Position numbers and translations under genes: made by a program. DNA of 64,000 bases from Vibrio hepatarius. GTDB lineage: Bacteria > Pseudomonadota > Gammaproteobacteria > Enterobacterales > Vibrionaceae. The stretch covers positions 62,001-126,000 of the forward strand of contig NZ_LHPI01000020.1 of assembly GCF_001274785.1 (NCBI RefSeq). The letters run 5' to 3'. The stretch's first letter is position 1, and each line of letters opens with the position of its first letter. The notes under the pieces were generated by a model. The model did no database searches. It saw only the letters and a list, made by a program, of their open reading frames with translations, and had not been told where the DNA came from. Shown here piece by piece: positions 42,448 to 51,902 of the stretch.

Positions 42448-43321
42448 TGGTGAGTTCCTCTTGTTGTGCTGGGATCACTTGCTGAATTTTTTCCTGTCTT
42501 GCGTCATTTGGCCAAATCAGTAGCAGGTAACGAAGTCTTTCAAAGTCCACCACCGGATCAGCTTCGATTTGGGCAAATTCACGTGCGTTGTCACGGTCGA
42601 CTTCTGAAACGTGAGCCACTGGGTAACCTTCAGGGTATACACCGCCTAATCCAGAGGTGACCAATAAATCCCCTTCCTGAATATCAAGGCTGATAGGAAT
42701 GTGATCTAAGTTGATGTGTTCCATATCGCCACTGCCCGAAGCAATCACACGAATGTCATTGCGGATCACCTGTACCGGAATCGCGCTTAAGCTATCGGTA
42801 AGCAGCAATACGCGGCTATTGTGAGCCGAGACAAACGTCACTTGACCAACAATCCCTTTCTCGTTTGCGACAGGTTGACCTACGTAAACTCCGTCGATCT
42901 GGCCTTTATCGATCACAACTTGATGACGATATGGCGAGGTATCTACTGCCATCACTTCGGTGACGATTTTGCGTTCATCACGGACAAACGAAGAACCTAA
43001 AAGCTTACGGAGTCTTTGGTTTTCTTCACGGTATTGGTCGAGCAACAGCAGATCATTCTTCAGGCGTAGGATCTCTCTTTTTAACGTGTAGTTGCTTTCC
43101 ATGTAGCTTTTACGCACGTTAAAACGCTCGTAAGCATCATCAAATACGACACGAGGCACGTCAGCCAGATACTGAATGGGCGCTACGATACTGTTGAGTA
43201 TGTAACGCACTTCGGCAAATGCGCCTAAACGACTATCAGCCAGCATGAGGCTGGCTGATAGAATAACGGCAAAAAACAGACGTAACTGAAGTGAAGGTCC
43301 TCGGCCAAAAATAGGCTTCAT
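42437..43321 (-). CDS. mreC: rod shape-determining protein MreC
   Basis: MreC is a bitopic periplasmic protein that organises the elongasome. The 294-aa protein has an N-terminal membrane anchor (about 13-30, LFFAVILSASLMLA), a coiled coil (about 70-110, KREILRLKNDLLLLDQ) and the beta-domain with VDKGQIDGVYVGQPV and VTSGLGGVYPEGYPV. It starts 51 nt after mreB. Confidence 0.95.
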   Translation of the reverse strand: MKPIFGRGPSLQLRLFFAVILSASLMLADSRLGAFAEVRYILNSIVAPIQYLADVPRVVFDDAYERFNVRKSYMESNYTLKREILRLKNDLLLLDQYREENQRLRKLLGSSFVRDERKIVTEVMAVDTSPYRHQVVIDKGQIDGVYVGQPVANEKGIVGQVTFVSAHNSRVLLLTDSLSAIPVQVIRNDIRVIASGSGDMEHINLDHIPISLDIQEGDLLVTSGLGGVYPEGYPVAHVSEVDRDNAREFAQIEADPVVDFERLRYLLLIWPNDARQEKIQQVIPAQQEELTNGE

Positions 43322-43372
43322 TGAATATGAGTTCCTTATCTTGATACCTTAGCCAAGCTAAGGCGATACGAT

Positions 43373-44416
43373 TTATTCTTCGCTAAATAGATCGCCACCG
43401 TGCATGTCGATCATTTCTAGAGCTTTACCGCCACCACGAGCCACACACGTTAGTGGGTCTTCAGCGATAACCACTGGAATGCCCGTTTCTTCGGTTAGTA
43501 GACGGTCTAGGTCTTTCAGTAGTGCACCACCACCAGTCAATACCATACCGTTTTCAGAAATGTCTGACGCTAGCTCTGGCGGACACTGTTCTAGTGCAAC
43601 CATCACTGCAGATACGATACCCGTTAGCGGCTCTTGAAGCGCTTCTAGGATTTCGTTTGAGTTTAGGCTAAAGCTGCGCGGCACACCTTCTGCAAGGTTA
43701 CGACCACGCACTTCGATCTCTTCTACTTCATCACCAGGATAAGCTGAACCAATCTCGTGTTTGATCTTCTCTGCGGTTGCTTCACCGATTAAGCTGCCGT
43801 AGTTACGACGTACGTAGTTGATGATCGCTTCATCAAAACGGTCACCGCCGATACGTACAGAAGAAGAGTAAACCACGCCGTTTAGCGAGATAACCGCAAC
43901 TTCCGTTGTACCACCACCGATATCGACCACCATAGAACCTGTAGGCTCAGATACGCGTAGGCCTGCACCGATTGCCGCCGCCATTGGCTCGTCAATTAAG
44001 TACACTTCACGCGCACCAGCACCCAGTGCTGATTCACGAATTGCGCGGCGCTCAACTTGTGTAGAACCACAAGGAACACATACAAGTACGCGTGGGCTTG
44101 GTTTTAGTACGCTGTTGTCATGCACTTGCTTGATGAAGTGCTGCAGCATTTTTTCTGTTACGTAGAAGTCAGCAATCACACCATCTTTCATCGGACGGAT
44201 AGCTGAGATGTTACCAGGAGTACGACCTAGCATTTGTTTCGCTGCGTGACCAACAGCGGCAACGCTTTTACCCGCGCCTTTGCGGTCTTGACGAATAGCG
44301 ACAACTGAAGGCTCGTCTAGAACAATACCCTGTCCTTTAACGTAGATAAGAGTGTTGGCAGTACCTAAATCGATAGATAGGTCATTTGAAAATATGCCAC
44401 GAAGTTTTTTGAACAT
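43373..44416 (-). CDS. mreB: actin-like shape protein MreB
   Basis: MreB forms membrane filaments that guide lateral wall growth. The 347-aa protein has the actin fold motifs SIDLGTANTLIYVKG (phosphate 1), VDIGGGTTEVAV (phosphate 2) and MVLTGGGALL (adenosine), plus the amphipathic start MFKKLRGIF. It is the first gene of mreBCD-maf-rng-yhdP-nit-tldD. The upstream gap holds a 15-bp perfect dyad. Confidence 0.97.
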   Translation of the reverse strand: MFKKLRGIFSNDLSIDLGTANTLIYVKGQGIVLDEPSVVAIRQDRKGAGKSVAAVGHAAKQMLGRTPGNISAIRPMKDGVIADFYVTEKMLQHFIKQVHDNSVLKPSPRVLVCVPCGSTQVERRAIRESALGAGAREVYLIDEPMAAAIGAGLRVSEPTGSMVVDIGGGTTEVAVISLNGVVYSSSVRIGGDRFDEAIINYVRRNYGSLIGEATAEKIKHEIGSAYPGDEVEEIEVRGRNLAEGVPRSFSLNSNEILEALQEPLTGIVSAVMVALEQCPPELASDISENGMVLTGGGALLKDLDRLLTEETGIPVVIAEDPLTCVARGGGKALEMIDMHGGDLFSEE

Positions 44417-44465
44417 ATTCTTCGCTCGTCCTGAAAGAATTAGAAGATAGAAAATTGCACTAAAT

Positions 44466-44502
44466 GTACCAATGCCTTGCCGCTACAGCAAGGCATTGGT
44501 AC
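44466..44502. repeat. 15-bp perfect inverted repeat between mshQ and mreB
   Basis: GTACCAATGCCTTGC (44466-44480) and GCAAGGCATTGGTAC (44488-44502) with a 7-nt loop. It lies after the mshQ stop and 50 nt before mreB. There is no T-run on the minus strand, so it is either an unusual terminator for the msh operon or a regulatory hairpin in the mreB leader. Confidence 0.7.
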
Positions 44503-44568
44503 CTAAACATGGGCTGAAACCCGCAATTTCTAACAGATTCCTTACTTAGCGTAAAAAAAACACAAAAT

Positions 44569-47500
44569 TTAGAGTCCGATTAATCCGGGTTCGCCGCGAA
44601 AGATCACTTTGTCATTGCCACGGAAAATACCAAAGGTGATCACCGCGGGTGGATCTTCATCACCGTTATTGCGCCAATTGTACCTCAACCATGACCGTTC
44701 GGGGATATTCCCGTCACTGCCACAGCTAATTGGGTTTTCACCACTGAGCGCCACAGGAGCAAGAGGATTGATTCGTGCCCAGATACGTACCTGTTCACGC
44801 TCCGTCCCGTTATGGTCAACGGTTAAGTTATTTGATTGACCATTAGTCACTGAGCCTTGACCTTGCAGCGTGGCGGCAGAGCTAGTGAGAGAATCCGGCC
44901 AAATCACTTGCTGACAGTAGTCAGCCCCATCAAAGTCACTGTTACTGTCAGCGGTGTTGGTCACAAATCGGTTGTTATCCCAGTATTCTATTTTGAGTGG
45001 AATCTTGAGGCCGTTTACCCCGGTCGTCGTACCGCTGTCTTGCAGACGCATACGACCATAGCGAAAATCAGGTTGTTCTGGGAAGACGTCTTCTAGTTCA
45101 AATGATTGAGTTGGCACTCCTGCGTTATCAGTTTCCACTAAGAAGCGAATCCCGTCTGGATCGTCAACGATGTTCAAGCCAAACCAAGCGTTGCTCTCGT
45201 CAAACGGTCCATCAGGTTGTGAGGTATAGTTTCCTGACGCATGAGTAACCGTTTGTTTTTCGAAGCTAAAATCACTCACTGCCAATGCCAGTCGAGAACT
45301 ATTCACCACGCCACCCGAGTCTGCGCTTAACCAGTCGGCACTGGCTCCCCAAACGCCGCTATTCCAATTATCACTGGCCAATAATCGGTTGGTTAACGAG
45401 TCACCACTAGCCTGCTCTTTCGCGGTGTATTGCAGATCGACAATCAAAGCATCACTAAACAAGCCGTAGTTAAAGGTTGGATTCCCTTCAACATTTTGCG
45501 CCTCAACAGCAAAAGCGTGAGTGATTGGCTGACTCATATAGGCAAAACCATCGTGCCCTGTCGCGTATTGCCATTGTTCGCTAACTGGCTGCATGACCAA
45601 TTTAGCCGGATAGAAACGACCAATCGCCTGACTGTCGATATCAATGTCCATCGTCAGATAATTTGCTGTGGTCTGTAGCTGCAACGTACCAGCTTCGCTC
45701 CAGCTATGTTCAACGGTTTTTGTCTCACTGTTAGTCTCAAACGGAGTGAGCGGCACTGAAGACAACGCGCCCAAACTCGTTAGCGAAGAAGTTGGATAGG
45801 CGACCGAATAGGACAGTTCAATCGGACCTTTATCCAATGAGTAATTGCCTGTAAGTGGGTATTTACATTCATCGCTCTCATTGACTCGAGAGTCGGGATG
45901 AACAATCGGTCGATAAGTCACGTTAAACGGCTCACCGGCAGCAATAAATCCCGTCCCACTCGATGTCGTCGCTGGATTAAGATTGGCGATATTGCTCGCC
46001 TGAACCACATCGCAAATCGCCAGCTTCCAAGGACGAGAATAGACCTCAAACTCGCCTTTCAATGCACCACCTTCAACCGGACAGTTGTCTTGGTCGCAGA
46101 CAAAGCTCTGATCTTGGATTTGCACTTTAATATGACCAGACTCTTTGAAGATCATCTCTGCATTGCGGTTGGTATCGCTAAGCTTAGCGCTAAATTGCAA
46201 ATCACTCGCCAGTTCAGGAGCCAACGGCTGTTGATAACTAAATGACGCTGTCGGTTCACCGGTATAACCGAGTAAAATCTGTTGACCTGAACTGCTGCAC
46301 GCTTTTACCTCAACTGGGAAACTTACCTTCTCGCCCGCCGTGATGTATTGGTCCGCCACTTCAAACTTGTAGGGTACGTATTTGATTACATCGTTATCGG
46401 TCAGGTTAGCGCTACCGACCGATAGGCTTGCTGTTAGCGGGTACTCACCCACACTCGACTGATCGTTTTTGATGACTCGATAACGGGCGATACCATTGGC
46501 TTCTGATAGAAAGCTTATCGACAAATTTGAACCAGATGGCTGTTGTAACGCGGGCTGATAACCAGACACGTAGTTGTTATTGCTATCAAACACATGCACT
46601 TCGACAATATTGTCTGGCGAGCTTTCACACGTTAGGTGGTAATTAAACGGTTTAATCTCAATTCGTGCCACTTGCGGGTCAGGTGGCAGTGTGCCACAAC
46701 CCTCAGGAGTCACCGCGCGGATGTAACTGTTACCTTTTGCGCGGAAGTTCACCACTGGTGCAGTGATTGCACCATTCATCTGAAAGTCTTCAACGTCGTT
46801 GATATCAAAACCAGCAGGTACTTGAGACGGCACATAAATATTGGCGTTAACGCGAATATCTTTACTTGACTGAGGCCAGAAAAACGACTCCCCGCCCGCA
46901 CCAATCAAGGTTAGATTCGAACTATTGTAGTTAACATCCTCTGCGGAGTTACTACTCGCATTGAGGTACACACCAGATTGCGTTCCACTCTGGACACCAA
47001 AGTTGATCTTGTTGTAATTAATCACTACCGGGCCATCCACCAGAAGGCGGATGTTGTTGGCCGTGAGGTTTAACTCGTTAAACCAATATTCCCCTGATGC
47101 TAATCGGATGGTGGTGTTATCAAAAAACGTCACCGCAGAATAAAAACCCGGAGTCAGACTCGCTGGCGCGTAAACGTTCGAACCAGAATCGACAAAGCGC
47201 GCAAAGTCTGGCGGACCATCGGGGAACAGAACTCGACTAGAATCAACTTTACAGGATTCCGCGGCACTTCCTGAGGTTGGGTACACGCAGCCGCTATCAG
47301 GGATACCTGAAACCGTGGAATAGACAAAACCGAGCCCAACGCTGGATTTAGAACGTTCAAAAATGATTCGGCTGGCTGGTACTAAACCTTGCGTAATATT
47401 TAACGCACCATCACGCATAATCCAATTACCACCGGATTGGTAATAGCGGTTTGACTGCAACTCTTCGGGGAAAAACGGACAAATATCCGGCAGAGGTGGC

Positions 47501-47973
47501 GGTGGTTCTGTCCCTTCCAAACAATCAAGCGTTGCGGTACCACTACCAGAGATTTTGACCTTATTTGGGTGAATCCCTTTCATATTGGCCGGGATATTTT
47601 CCTCTTTATAAATATAAGGCGACTTGGTGTTCGTCCCTGCGTAAAGGTAATAATCAAGCGTTGAACTGGACGCATCAAAGTACAAACCGATCGTGTAGTC
47701 ATTACCTACTTGCATCGCTCCTGGATCACGAACAAACGGGCTGGGTTCGCCGGGAGCAGGTACACTTGCATCATTGGTCCAAATTGGTACGGGAACGTTT
47801 TTGTTTCCGACGGCTTTGACACCATACAAAGTTTCTTGGCGCTGAGAGTTTTCTATCGTAAATAGGATTTGAAAATCGTATCTCGGGTCGACAGGGCAAG
47901 AATCTGCTGCCCAGATTAGGTGCGAGTACAGTAAGCCCAATAAGGCAAACGCGATTTGTATTGCTTGTCTCAT
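44569..47973 (-). CDS. mshQ: MSHA biogenesis protein MshQ (DUF6701-type)
   Basis: A large exported protein (1134 aa) with a signal peptide (MRQAIQIAFALLGLLYSHLIWA). It has a lectin/LamG-like N-terminal region, a middle with polymorphic beta domains, and a C-terminal DUF6701-like region ending FRGNDKVIFRGEPGLIGL. MshQ is the last gene of the structural MSHA operon and is thought to act at the pilus tip or surface. The final residues match the conserved end of the family. It is preceded by mshP after 2 nt. Confidence 0.88.
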   Translation of the reverse strand: MRQAIQIAFALLGLLYSHLIWAADSCPVDPRYDFQILFTIENSQRQETLYGVKAVGNKNVPVPIWTNDASVPAPGEPSPFVRDPGAMQVGNDYTIGLYFDASSSTLDYYLYAGTNTKSPYIYKEENIPANMKGIHPNKVKISGSGTATLDCLEGTEPPPPLPDICPFFPEELQSNRYYQSGGNWIMRDGALNITQGLVPASRIIFERSKSSVGLGFVYSTVSGIPDSGCVYPTSGSAAESCKVDSSRVLFPDGPPDFARFVDSGSNVYAPASLTPGFYSAVTFFDNTTIRLASGEYWFNELNLTANNIRLLVDGPVVINYNKINFGVQSGTQSGVYLNASSNSAEDVNYNSSNLTLIGAGGESFFWPQSSKDIRVNANIYVPSQVPAGFDINDVEDFQMNGAITAPVVNFRAKGNSYIRAVTPEGCGTLPPDPQVARIEIKPFNYHLTCESSPDNIVEVHVFDSNNNYVSGYQPALQQPSGSNLSISFLSEANGIARYRVIKNDQSSVGEYPLTASLSVGSANLTDNDVIKYVPYKFEVADQYITAGEKVSFPVEVKACSSSGQQILLGYTGEPTASFSYQQPLAPELASDLQFSAKLSDTNRNAEMIFKESGHIKVQIQDQSFVCDQDNCPVEGGALKGEFEVYSRPWKLAICDVVQASNIANLNPATTSSGTGFIAAGEPFNVTYRPIVHPDSRVNESDECKYPLTGNYSLDKGPIELSYSVAYPTSSLTSLGALSSVPLTPFETNSETKTVEHSWSEAGTLQLQTTANYLTMDIDIDSQAIGRFYPAKLVMQPVSEQWQYATGHDGFAYMSQPITHAFAVEAQNVEGNPTFNYGLFSDALIVDLQYTAKEQASGDSLTNRLLASDNWNSGVWGASADWLSADSGGVVNSSRLALAVSDFSFEKQTVTHASGNYTSQPDGPFDESNAWFGLNIVDDPDGIRFLVETDNAGVPTQSFELEDVFPEQPDFRYGRMRLQDSGTTTGVNGLKIPLKIEYWDNNRFVTNTADSNSDFDGADYCQQVIWPDSLTSSAATLQGQGSVTNGQSNNLTVDHNGTEREQVRIWARINPLAPVALSGENPISCGSDGNIPERSWLRYNWRNNGDEDPPAVITFGIFRGNDKVIFRGEPGLIGL

Positions 47974-47975
47974 GA

Positions 47976-48407
47976 TTACTCCCTAACCCACACTTCTTGG
48001 CTACGTTGCATTTGATTGGCTTCGGTGCCGCATACCGCTTCAGAATGAACCACGTAGAGTTGTTTTCCGTCAGCCAATGTTCCACCTCTCGCTTCACAAG
48101 ACGTGCGAACACTTTGACAGTTAATTTTTGAAGGCAGTGTCGTCACCGCATTACTGATCGCGTTGCAACTCGCGGCAATGTTGTAACCTGCGGACAAAGA
48201 GGCACGCAGCGGATACAACTCCACCAAAGCCAACTCATTGGCTGAATGCGCAGCGAGTGCGGCTTGCAAACCGATAATATCTTTGGTGTGCGCGTCGTTG
48301 TTCGACCACTCAATTCGGCTCAAACTGGCTGCGAGAAACCCCATCACCACCAGTACAAAGACGACCACGATATACAGACTGCCTGTTTGTTTTTGTTTAA
48401 GGGACAT
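47976..48407 (-). CDS. mshP: MSHA biogenesis protein MshP
   Basis: A 143-aa pseudopilin-like protein, MSLKQKQTGSLYIVVVFVLV, with one N-terminal hydrophobic helix in the place of a PilX-type minor pilin. It lacks the classical GFTLIE site and instead has TGSLYIV. The start at 48407 overlaps the end of mshO by 11 nt; the open frame runs further upstream without coding character. Four to six cysteines (CNAIS, NCQSV, SCEAR, VCGTE) could form disulfides. Confidence 0.85.
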   Translation of the reverse strand: MSLKQKQTGSLYIVVVFVLVVMGFLAASLSRIEWSNNDAHTKDIIGLQAALAAHSANELALVELYPLRASLSAGYNIAASCNAISNAVTTLPSKINCQSVRTSCEARGGTLADGKQLYVVHSEAVCGTEANQMQRSQEVWVRE

Positions 48408-49122
48408 TGAGCACCTGCACATCTTGTTGGAAATACGTGGTTTCGTCATCACGCTCATTAGTAAACGACAATTGCATATGCACCACACCACTACGTTGTA
48501 CGCTTGCAGGTTGGTAAGTTAAATCGCCTGCTACGCCAGTATCCGAAATAGGTGTCACGCGACTTCTGTCTTCGATTCGCTGAATCCGCTGACCAACAAT
48601 GCAATAGCTGACTTCACCGCTGGGGTCGTAAATATAATGGCGATTGGATACCGACTCACCGACCAAACTCGAAGCAACATTCTCCAGTAGGTAAGTATCA
48701 CTCACACTCTTGACGGCATTTAACGCGAACACATTATTGTTTGGATTCGCTTGGGTCGGGTTAATCACCAACGACTTGTTTTGCAAACTCGCCAGTGTGC
48801 TATTCTCACTGCCAACGACAAACTGTAGGTCCGCGCCAGAGACAGCATAAAAGCCGGAGGTCTCTATCGGATAAAAAGAAATACAGCTTTGCGCACCCGC
48901 TAAAATCAAATCATCAGAAAACATATTTGGTACCGCATGACGGATTTCGCGGCTCATTTTTTCCAAAACAAACTTCGCTTGAGTTTGTAAACGCTGTCTT
49001 TCTATCGTATCGCTGTAACCGCGAGCACCTAACTCAACAAACCCTGCAATACCCAACACCAAAATACTGCCTACCAGCAGCGTAATTACCATTTCGACTA
49101 GGGTAAAACCTTTCATCTTCAT
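48397..49122 (-). CDS. mshO: MSHA minor pseudopilin MshO
   Basis: A 241-aa type IV prepilin-like protein. The N-terminus MKMKGFTLVEMVITLLVGSI is a class III signal, cut between Gly and Phe by the prepilin peptidase, with Glu at position 5 of the mature protein. It resembles PilW/GspJ in size. It overlaps mshD by one base and mshP by 11, so it is fully within the mshBACDOPQ transcript. Confidence 0.9.
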   Translation of the reverse strand: MKMKGFTLVEMVITLLVGSILVLGIAGFVELGARGYSDTIERQRLQTQAKFVLEKMSREIRHAVPNMFSDDLILAGAQSCISFYPIETSGFYAVSGADLQFVVGSENSTLASLQNKSLVINPTQANPNNNVFALNAVKSVSDTYLLENVASSLVGESVSNRHYIYDPSGEVSYCIVGQRIQRIEDRSRVTPISDTGVAGDLTYQPASVQRSGVVHMQLSFTNERDDETTYFQQDVQVLNVP

Positions 49123-49643
49123 CAGTAATTTCCTTTGTAGGCGTGCAGCTCTACTGGCGTTTGATTCGGCGCCGAAATCGTCAAAACAATCTGTTTTACT
49201 TTATCGACCTCTTGGTACGACACTTGGATATCTAAACGAAAGTTTTTGTATCGGGTTTCAGAACCATCACCGACTAAATAGTTTAGGTCTTTGCAACTGT
49301 TGTTCCCTTTCGGCTCCCAGCAGCCAAGGTAGTCATCAACGTCGTTGTACAGCGCAATGTCTGACTCTTCATTACCCAAAATCGTGGTACAAGACGCCGC
49401 ACTTGGCACGCCTTCTCCACAGCGAAGATCACCACCGGTGAAATCACTCTGTTGGTCGAAGCCTTGAGCCAAGATTGTCGACATCACGCTTTGTCCCAAC
49501 GCCGCCGCACGAGCTTGATAATGCGGGTTGGCGGAGCGAGTAATTTGCGGCACCAGAAAACTGGAAATGGTGACCATCGCGAAGGCCATCAACACGATAA
49601 CAATAATGCTCTCAATCAGAGTAAAGCCACGCTGCATTTTCAT
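49122..49643 (-). CDS. mshD: MSHA minor pseudopilin MshD
   Basis: A 173-aa prepilin-like protein starting MKMQRGFTLIESIIVIVLMA, with the GFTLIE prepilin site and Glu 5. The ATG at 49643 was chosen; the open frame upstream lies inside mshC. It overlaps mshC by 4 nt (ATGA type). It is similar in class to GspI/PilV. Cysteines in LRCGEG, SCTTIL, GCWEP and SCKDL may pair outside the cell. Confidence 0.9.
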   Translation of the reverse strand: MKMQRGFTLIESIIVIVLMAFAMVTISSFLVPQITRSANPHYQARAAALGQSVMSTILAQGFDQQSDFTGGDLRCGEGVPSAASCTTILGNEESDIALYNDVDDYLGCWEPKGNNSCKDLNYLVGDGSETRYKNFRLDIQVSYQEVDKVKQIVLTISAPNQTPVELHAYKGNY

Positions 49644-50116
49644 GAGCACCCTCCTGAGAACACATAACCTTGTGAATTGATTTCCACTTGGCAACTTTGT
49701 GCTTGGGCAGCAATAGTAATCACAGCGCCCGATGCGGCACTGCCTATTGGGTTGCCCAATAAATCAAAATTGATCGCTGAACCAGTATTGACTGAAAAAG
49801 CCACACCGTCTTGCGAGCTGACCCAATCACTGCGCGCGTCAGATCTCAGGCTGCACGCTCGTTGTGAGCCGACACAACTCGGTAGAACACTTAGGGTAAA
49901 ATTGGTGTTGCTCGCGCCGCTGATTGGTAAGTTAGATTGCATGCGGTTGACTTGTACTTGGCGCACCACCGAGATTACCTGCTCTTGGATCACCATCGCA
50001 GCCACACTGTCGCGGCCAAACATTCGACTCGTGGCGTACATGGAGACAATCGCCAGTAACAAAATCACGACAATAAGTTCAACCAAGGTGAAGCCTTGTG
50101 CTGACTTAGCTTTCAT
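49640..50116 (-). CDS. mshC: MSHA minor pseudopilin MshC
   Basis: A 158-aa prepilin-like protein starting MKAKSAQGFTLVELIVVILL, with a GFTLVE class III signal. ATG 50116 is preferred over an in-frame TTG at 50122. It lies 159 nt after mshA, behind the terminator at 50242-50268, so its expression depends on read-through or on a promoter in the gap. Disulfide-type cysteines occur in PSCVGSQRACS and near the end. Confidence 0.9.
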   Translation of the reverse strand: MKAKSAQGFTLVELIVVILLLAIVSMYATSRMFGRDSVAAMVIQEQVISVVRQVQVNRMQSNLPISGASNTNFTLSVLPSCVGSQRACSLRSDARSDWVSSQDGVAFSVNTGSAINFDLLGNPIGSAASGAVITIAAQAQSCQVEINSQGYVFSGGCS

Positions 50117-50241
50117 AGACAACCTAAGTAGTTAAATTTGCTAATTTGATTATAAATTAGAATGGCTTAAGCGTGGCAGCTTAATACTATTTTTGAGAAG
50201 GATTTACGTTCGAAGCAGAATGTTCGGATAGATAGAGGTAG

Positions 50242-50268
50242 AAAAGGCCAGCATTGCTGGCCTTTTTT
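50242..50268 (-). terminator. terminator directly after mshA
   Basis: GGCCAGC (50246-50252) pairs with GCTGGCC (50256-50262), flanked by AAAA and TTTTTT. On the minus strand the stem is followed by TTTTCT, 8-14 nt after the mshA stop. It would limit transcription into mshCDOPQ and favour the major pilin. Confidence 0.8.
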
Positions 50269-50275
50269 ATCTAGA

Positions 50276-50737
50276 TTAACAGTCGTCTGCTGTAGCAGTT
50301 GTTACTGTTGGCGCCGCACCAGAAGTACTTGGTGCTGTGTATGTAACTGCACAATTCCAGTTTGGATTTGTACCAGTAAATGTGTATTGAATTGAAGCTC
50401 CGGCAGTATTCGCACCACCAGATACTTGCCACTCACTAGTATCTGATAATCCAACAACGGCAGCACCAATACCAGTAGTAGAAGCAGCCGGGTAACCATA
50501 CACTACGTCAATATTTTCAATTGAACCAGAAACCGCTGTTTCACTACCTTCGATCGCAGCTTTACCGTAAACAATACCTGCAGCTCCTTGTATTGCACCT
50601 TTCAGACCTTGAAGAGAGGCTTCTCGTGCATCTGATTGCAGGTTAAGGAAGCGAGGTGCAGCTGTTACTGCAAGAATACCTAGAATAACAATTACCACCA
50701 CTAGTTCGATTAGGGTGAAACCGCCTTGTCGTTTCAT
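50276..50737 (-). CDS. mshA: MSHA major pilin MshA
   Basis: The major subunit of the mannose-sensitive hemagglutinin pilus. The 153-aa prepilin starts MKRQGGFTLIELVVVIVIL, with a six-residue leader cut before Phe and Glu 5 of the mature protein. The N-terminal helix PRFLNLQSDAREASLQGLKGAI, here split after DARE, is typical of MshA. Two cysteines (WNCAVTY and the last residue) form the C-terminal disulfide loop. The variable middle is rich in Gly, Ala and Ser. It is flanked by a terminator, consistent with high expression. Confidence 0.95.
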   Translation of the reverse strand: MKRQGGFTLIELVVVIVILGILAVTAAPRFLNLQSDAREASLQGLKGAIQGAAGIVYGKAAIEGSETAVSGSIENIDVVYGYPAASTTGIGAAVVGLSDTSEWQVSGGANTAGASIQYTFTGTNPNWNCAVTYTAPSTSGAAPTVTTATADDC

Positions 50738-50768
50738 AGTTTATATCTCTCTATGTTGTTGCGCAGGA

Positions 50769-51344
50769 TTACTGCAGCGTTACGGTCACACGACCAGTTT
50801 CAATTTCATACACAAACTGATGTTTGCTGCCACCTTCTTGTTGCACATAAGTACAAGTCGACGCGCCAGTATTCGCTTGAGCTGAATATTTGACATTTTT
50901 ATTATTCGCTGCGTTTGCCACCGTATCTACACTTGGCGGGTTTTGCAGTAAGTTGTCCATAAGATCGATACAAGCTTGGTCCGTCAGACTTGTTGGGTAA
51001 CTCGTGTTGTCTTCATTCAACGCGTATGGATAGCCATCTCTAAAACCAGTATCGCTATCGCTGCTGTCTTTAGAGCGTGTCAGCCAAAAATCGACACCGT
51101 CATAGTCGACAGTGTTGTATTTCTCACCGTTTAGCGTCACCGAAGGTCGAGCTTCCGCTTCCCATTGCGCTCTGGCAGACAATACGCCAGTAGCAAAGCC
51201 ACCAGCCACGCCTTCAATACTGGCTTTTTTTGCTTCATCGGTGACATCTAAAAATCGAGGAAGAGCCGCTACTGCTAGTAGGCCAACCACAACAATGACC
51301 ACGACAAGCTCCACAAGGGAGAAACCAGTTTGTTTTCTAAGCAT
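50769..51344 (-). CDS. mshB: MSHA pilin-like protein MshB
   Basis: A 191-aa prepilin-like protein beginning MLRKQTGFSLVELVVVIVVV. The class III signal is GFSLVE, with Ser in place of Thr. The region PRFLDVTDEAKKASIEGV parallels that of MshA, which suggests origin by duplication. A cysteine pair (QACIDL and STCTYV) is present. It lies 31 nt before mshA on the same transcript. It is considered a minor or accessory pilin. Confidence 0.9.
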   Translation of the reverse strand: MLRKQTGFSLVELVVVIVVVGLLAVAALPRFLDVTDEAKKASIEGVAGGFATGVLSARAQWEAEARPSVTLNGEKYNTVDYDGVDFWLTRSKDSSDSDTGFRDGYPYALNEDNTSYPTSLTDQACIDLMDNLLQNPPSVDTVANAANNKNVKYSAQANTGASTCTYVQQEGGSKHQFVYEIETGRVTVTLQ

Positions 51345-51422
51345 AAAGATGTAACTCGCTGTTATGAACGCCGTATTATACGGTCATTCTACGATAGATC
51401 TATGAGTAAAATGTCAAAAAAA

Positions 51423-51902
51423 CTACAGCGCCACAAATACAACTCGTGTCGAAAACTGCTTATTTATCAACTCTATAACAATATGTCGATTTTGTCCGTA
51501 GTCGTAATCACACTGATAATGATCGCCACTAGAATTATTCACAATTTCTATCGGACGACTTTCTAAAATTCGCTCTGTCGGATACAACACTTTCAGCCAA
51601 AACTCGCAGCTTACCTTGCCATCAAAAGTAAGCGGTATTAGCCAACCATTGTCCGAAAACTGTAGCTGACGAGACTCAATCGTCAAACGGTTTGGCTGTT
51701 TAGCCAATAACCATTGCTCTTTATAGTGACTCGCGCGGTCGATAATACGCTTACTCACGACTAAGTAGGCACTGTCTCTAGCTTCTTCCTCAACCCGTTG
51801 CCACGCGATAATAAAGCTCAGCAATAAAATCACGATAACCAACAACCAAATCACAAAGCGGGATCGCTCGACATTAGAGAACAGGTCACCCTTTGATGGC
51901 AT
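51423..51902 (-). CDS. mshF: MSHA biogenesis protein MshF
   Basis: A 159-aa protein with one N-terminal membrane helix (about 15-34, FVIWLLVIVILLLSFIIAW) and a small periplasmic domain. No catalytic motif is present. It overlaps the end of mshG by 17 nt and is the last gene before mshB. It is assigned by position and shape to MshF. The function in pilus assembly is not defined. Confidence 0.82.
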   Translation of the reverse strand: MPSKGDLFSNVERSRFVIWLLVIVILLLSFIIAWQRVEEEARDSAYLVVSKRIIDRASHYKEQWLLAKQPNRLTIESRQLQFSDNGWLIPLTFDGKVSCEFWLKVLYPTERILESRPIEIVNNSSGDHYQCDYDYGQNRHIVIELINKQFSTRVVFVAL

